Both the position numbers and the translations under genes were made by a program. Of a stretch of DNA of 64,000 bases, positions 62,526-64,000 are shown piece after piece. Position 1 is the first letter of the stretch. Each line of letters opens with the position of its first letter. The stretch lies in the NCBI GenBank assembly GCA_045631205.1, contig JAZQUI010000031.1:32892-96891 (forward strand), written 5' to 3'. The notes beneath the pieces are model-generated. The model worked only from the letters and a program-made list of their open reading frames with translations, was not told the DNA's origin and ran no database searches. The stretch is from HGM04593 sp045631205 (lineage in GTDB: Bacteria > Bacteroidota > Bacteroidia > Bacteroidales > Bacteroidaceae).

Positions 62526-62578
62526 ACTGATGTTTAAACAAAAACGTATTTGAGAGATATATATTTGGCTGTAAAAGG
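62513..62578. repeat. 66-base dispersed repeat, copy 2
   Basis: Matches 56683-56748 with seven differences over 66 bases. It overlaps the remnant tail at 62466-62525 and contains TATATTTG (62562-62569), which would be an exact -7 box in plus orientation for the gene at 62704, though no -33 element was found. Confidence 0.75.
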
Positions 62579-62703
62579 CGATGGAAGCAGGTTGGTTTTG
62601 TGAAAATGTTTGCGAATGTGAGAGTTTAATTTGGTATTTCTTCAACTTGAAATGTATATTTGTGATACAATTTTTAAAAGCAGACATTTTTGACAGGTAA
62701 TTT

Positions 62704-63639
62704 ATGAAAAGGTTTTTGTTAATCGTTTGCACGTTGAGCATATTCGCTTGCAATGGCAGGAAAGATGTTGATGTTGCGGGCATTACGCCCTCTCCGTTTG
62801 TGGGTTGTTGGGAGTGTGTAGGAGCGAATGATTCTATTCAAAATCTCTCGGTGCGCATAGGTGAGCGAGGCGATTCGCTGCTTGTGGCATTCTTTTGGGA
62901 GAGGCAGGAACCTTTTTATATGACGGGTAACCCTTTGAGCGATAGCAAGGGCAATACCATACCGCAGGCTTGTATTTCTGTCCCAAAAAGTGGTAATAGG
63001 GCTGCAGGCAATATTGTGAATCAGTATTTCAGCGTGTTTCAAAATTATCCAAAGAATGAATACTATCCACTTGATTTTGAACTAAAATCTCTCGATACTC
63101 TCACGTTCAATATCATCGGCGGGGTTAATTATTGGCCTGTCAGCGGGGTGCTTGTGCGCAAGAACAGCGAAAATTACCCTTTTTCAACCGAGGTGGTAGA
63201 TTTATATAAAGAAAATGCCTTTGTACCCGATGCCGATGTTTCGGCTGTAAATAAATTTGATGTTGCGGGCATCACTCCCTCGCCGTTTGTGGGCAAGTGG
63301 GCGTGGGAGAAAAACGGTCCTTGGCAAGATTTTAATATAAGCATTGCTGTAAAGGGCGATTCTCTGTTGCTCACAGCCGGTGGCGTGTTTTTGGGTGGCG
63401 CAAGAATACAAATGCCCGATTGGGGCGACGACGGCACCTTTCTGCCACAGGCTCGCCTGCTTGCTCACTCGAGAGGTAACAAAGCCGCAGGGCGTTTCTT
63501 CCTCGATGCCGATTGTGCGGTAACGCTGGAACTTTTCAGCAATAATACCCTTTTATTCAAAACCTCTGAAAAACTTGGCTTCTGGCCCGACAGTGCTGTG
63601 ATGGTGCGAACAAATTATGATAACCCAGTTTATAAATAA
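62704..63639 (+). CDS. Lipoprotein with two tandem VAGITPSPFVG domains
   Basis: The 311-residue protein has a lipoprotein signal (lipobox IFACN). The mature part is an internal duplication: each half starts 'DVAGITPSPFVG' (residues about 21 and 190), continues with a strand-rich stretch containing 'GDSLLVAFFW' / 'GDSLLLTAGG', then 'IPQACISVPKSGNRAAG' / 'LPQARLLAHSRGNKAAG', and ends 'YWPVSGVLVRKN' / 'FWPDSAVMVRTN'. It reads like two lipocalin-like or beta-sandwich domains. Function unknown. It is the only plus-strand gene of the island. Confidence 0.7.
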   Translation: MKRFLLIVCTLSIFACNGRKDVDVAGITPSPFVGCWECVGANDSIQNLSVRIGERGDSLLVAFFWERQEPFYMTGNPLSDSKGNTIPQACISVPKSGNRAAGNIVNQYFSVFQNYPKNEYYPLDFELKSLDTLTFNIIGGVNYWPVSGVLVRKNSENYPFSTEVVDLYKENAFVPDADVSAVNKFDVAGITPSPFVGKWAWEKNGPWQDFNISIAVKGDSLLLTAGGVFLGGARIQMPDWGDDGTFLPQARLLAHSRGNKAAGRFFLDADCAVTLELFSNNTLLFKTSEKLGFWPDSAVMVRTNYDNPVYK

Positions 63640-63774
63640 CTGTGCCGTGTCGTAAATTCTAATATTCTCGAGGATTTTTAGAGCCTATGTCATTGAGAGA
63701 AACAAACGAATACTTGGATTTCTAAACTATTGATTTTTGATATATAAACTTGATTATAAAACGCCATAAAACAC

Positions 63775-63810
63775 CAACGGGACAAACAAATTGCTTTGCT
63801 TATCCCGTTG
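63775..63810 (-). terminator. Terminator hairpin near window end
   Basis: CAACGGGA and TCCCGTTG form a stem with inner CAAA/TTTG pairing. It follows the third FFDEEEY tail on the minus strand, as the other two hairpins follow theirs. Confidence 0.6.
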
Positions 63811-63840
63811 ATATTTAGCTGTTTAACTCGCTTGTTGCTT

Positions 63841-63972
63841 TTAATACTCTTCTTCGTCAAAGAAATCTTGCCTCCTTTTTACTCCCTGATAACCACCAAT
63901 ATATAACTGACTATCTCGTTTGGGTAGTATTCGGGCAGTATATGACCCATTGAGTAGTGCCAAAATACGTTT
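63841..63972 (-). pseudogene. Gene 3'-end remnant ending FFDEEEY, copy 3
   Basis: Minus-strand frame of 43 codons between two stops; it lacks a start codon. The end reads 'GGYQGVKRRQDFFDEEEY'. It shares the tail with the copies at 59451 and 62466 and is the longest. It may be the broken end of a gene outside the window. The interval 63640-64000 contains nothing else supportable besides the hairpin. Confidence 0.5.
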
Positions 63973-64000
63973 TTAATTGTCCTTAAAATCTCTCAAAATC

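Noticed and set aside
62466..62783. 105-codon minus-strand frame as an intact gene
   Set aside because: Only its last 20 codons resemble other tails in the island; the 5' part overlaps the start of the lipoprotein gene on the other strand and is low-complexity.
1..64000. CRISPR arrays, tRNA or rRNA genes, insertion sequences
   Set aside because: No regularly spaced repeats, no cloverleaf-like T-arm sequences between genes and no transposase-like frames were seen on either strand by reading alone.

Overview
The window reads as chromosomal DNA of a gut or oral Bacteroidales (Bacteroidota). The evidence is a complete type IX secretion core (porP-gldK-gldL-gldM-gldN plus gldH), secreted proteins ending in the matching T9SS C-terminal sorting domain, the holB-ricT-gldH gene order, DUF2723 and PepSY-like families, and several promoters of the Bacteroidota type (TTG, 19-20 bp spacer, TAnnTTTG). 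Family and genus cannot be fixed from the sequence alone. No rRNA, tRNA, CRISPR array or intact insertion sequence was seen.

Layout. 0-3.3 kb: end of a family 2 glycosyltransferase, a Xaa-Pro aminopeptidase and a membrane glycosyltransferase. 3.4-6.4 kb: a cobalamin riboswitch directly upstream of the anaerobic ribonucleotide reductase pair nrdD-nrdG. 6.4-13.8 kb: a PAP2 phosphatase/epimerase pair, RNase R, and a two-component system followed by a small PepSY-like exported protein. 13.9-17.6 kb: metF-holB-ricT-gldH. 17.6-24.8 kb (minus): purH-mreB-mreC-mreD-mrdA-rodA, the rod-shape cluster. 25-35.5 kb: nadB, dacB, queG, a polysaccharide deacetylase, a DUF2723 protein and priA. 35.6-42.2 kb: an outer-membrane barrel gene and the T9SS operon. 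42.4-54 kb: a glycan-foraging block made of a 1218-residue multidomain T9SS cargo, a GH29 fucosidase and a 2042-residue GH20-GH33 fusion that is also T9SS cargo. 54.1-56.5 kb: an SGNH/MBOAT acyltransfer pair.

56.6-64 kb is different. It is clearly AT-richer and full of duplicated and broken pieces. Three ORFs share almost the same promoter and N-terminus but carry unrelated C-terminal domains (DUF5675-like twice, DUF6973-like once). They are interleaved with paralogous small lipoproteins and paralogous small exported proteins. Truncated copies of each gene type lie at the joints, and three remnants of one gene 3' end sit beside terminator hairpins. This looks like a modular polymorphic effector/immunity island that grows by cassette duplication, and it is the best candidate here for an undescribed system. 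Function is inferred from architecture only.

How the parts fit: GldK/L/M/N and PorP export the adjacent CTD-bearing glycan enzymes to the cell surface, where sialidase, beta-hexosaminidase and fucosidase activities would strip terminal sugars from host-type glycans. The rest is housekeeping (DNA synthesis, repair and restart, wall growth, NAD and purine synthesis, queuosine).
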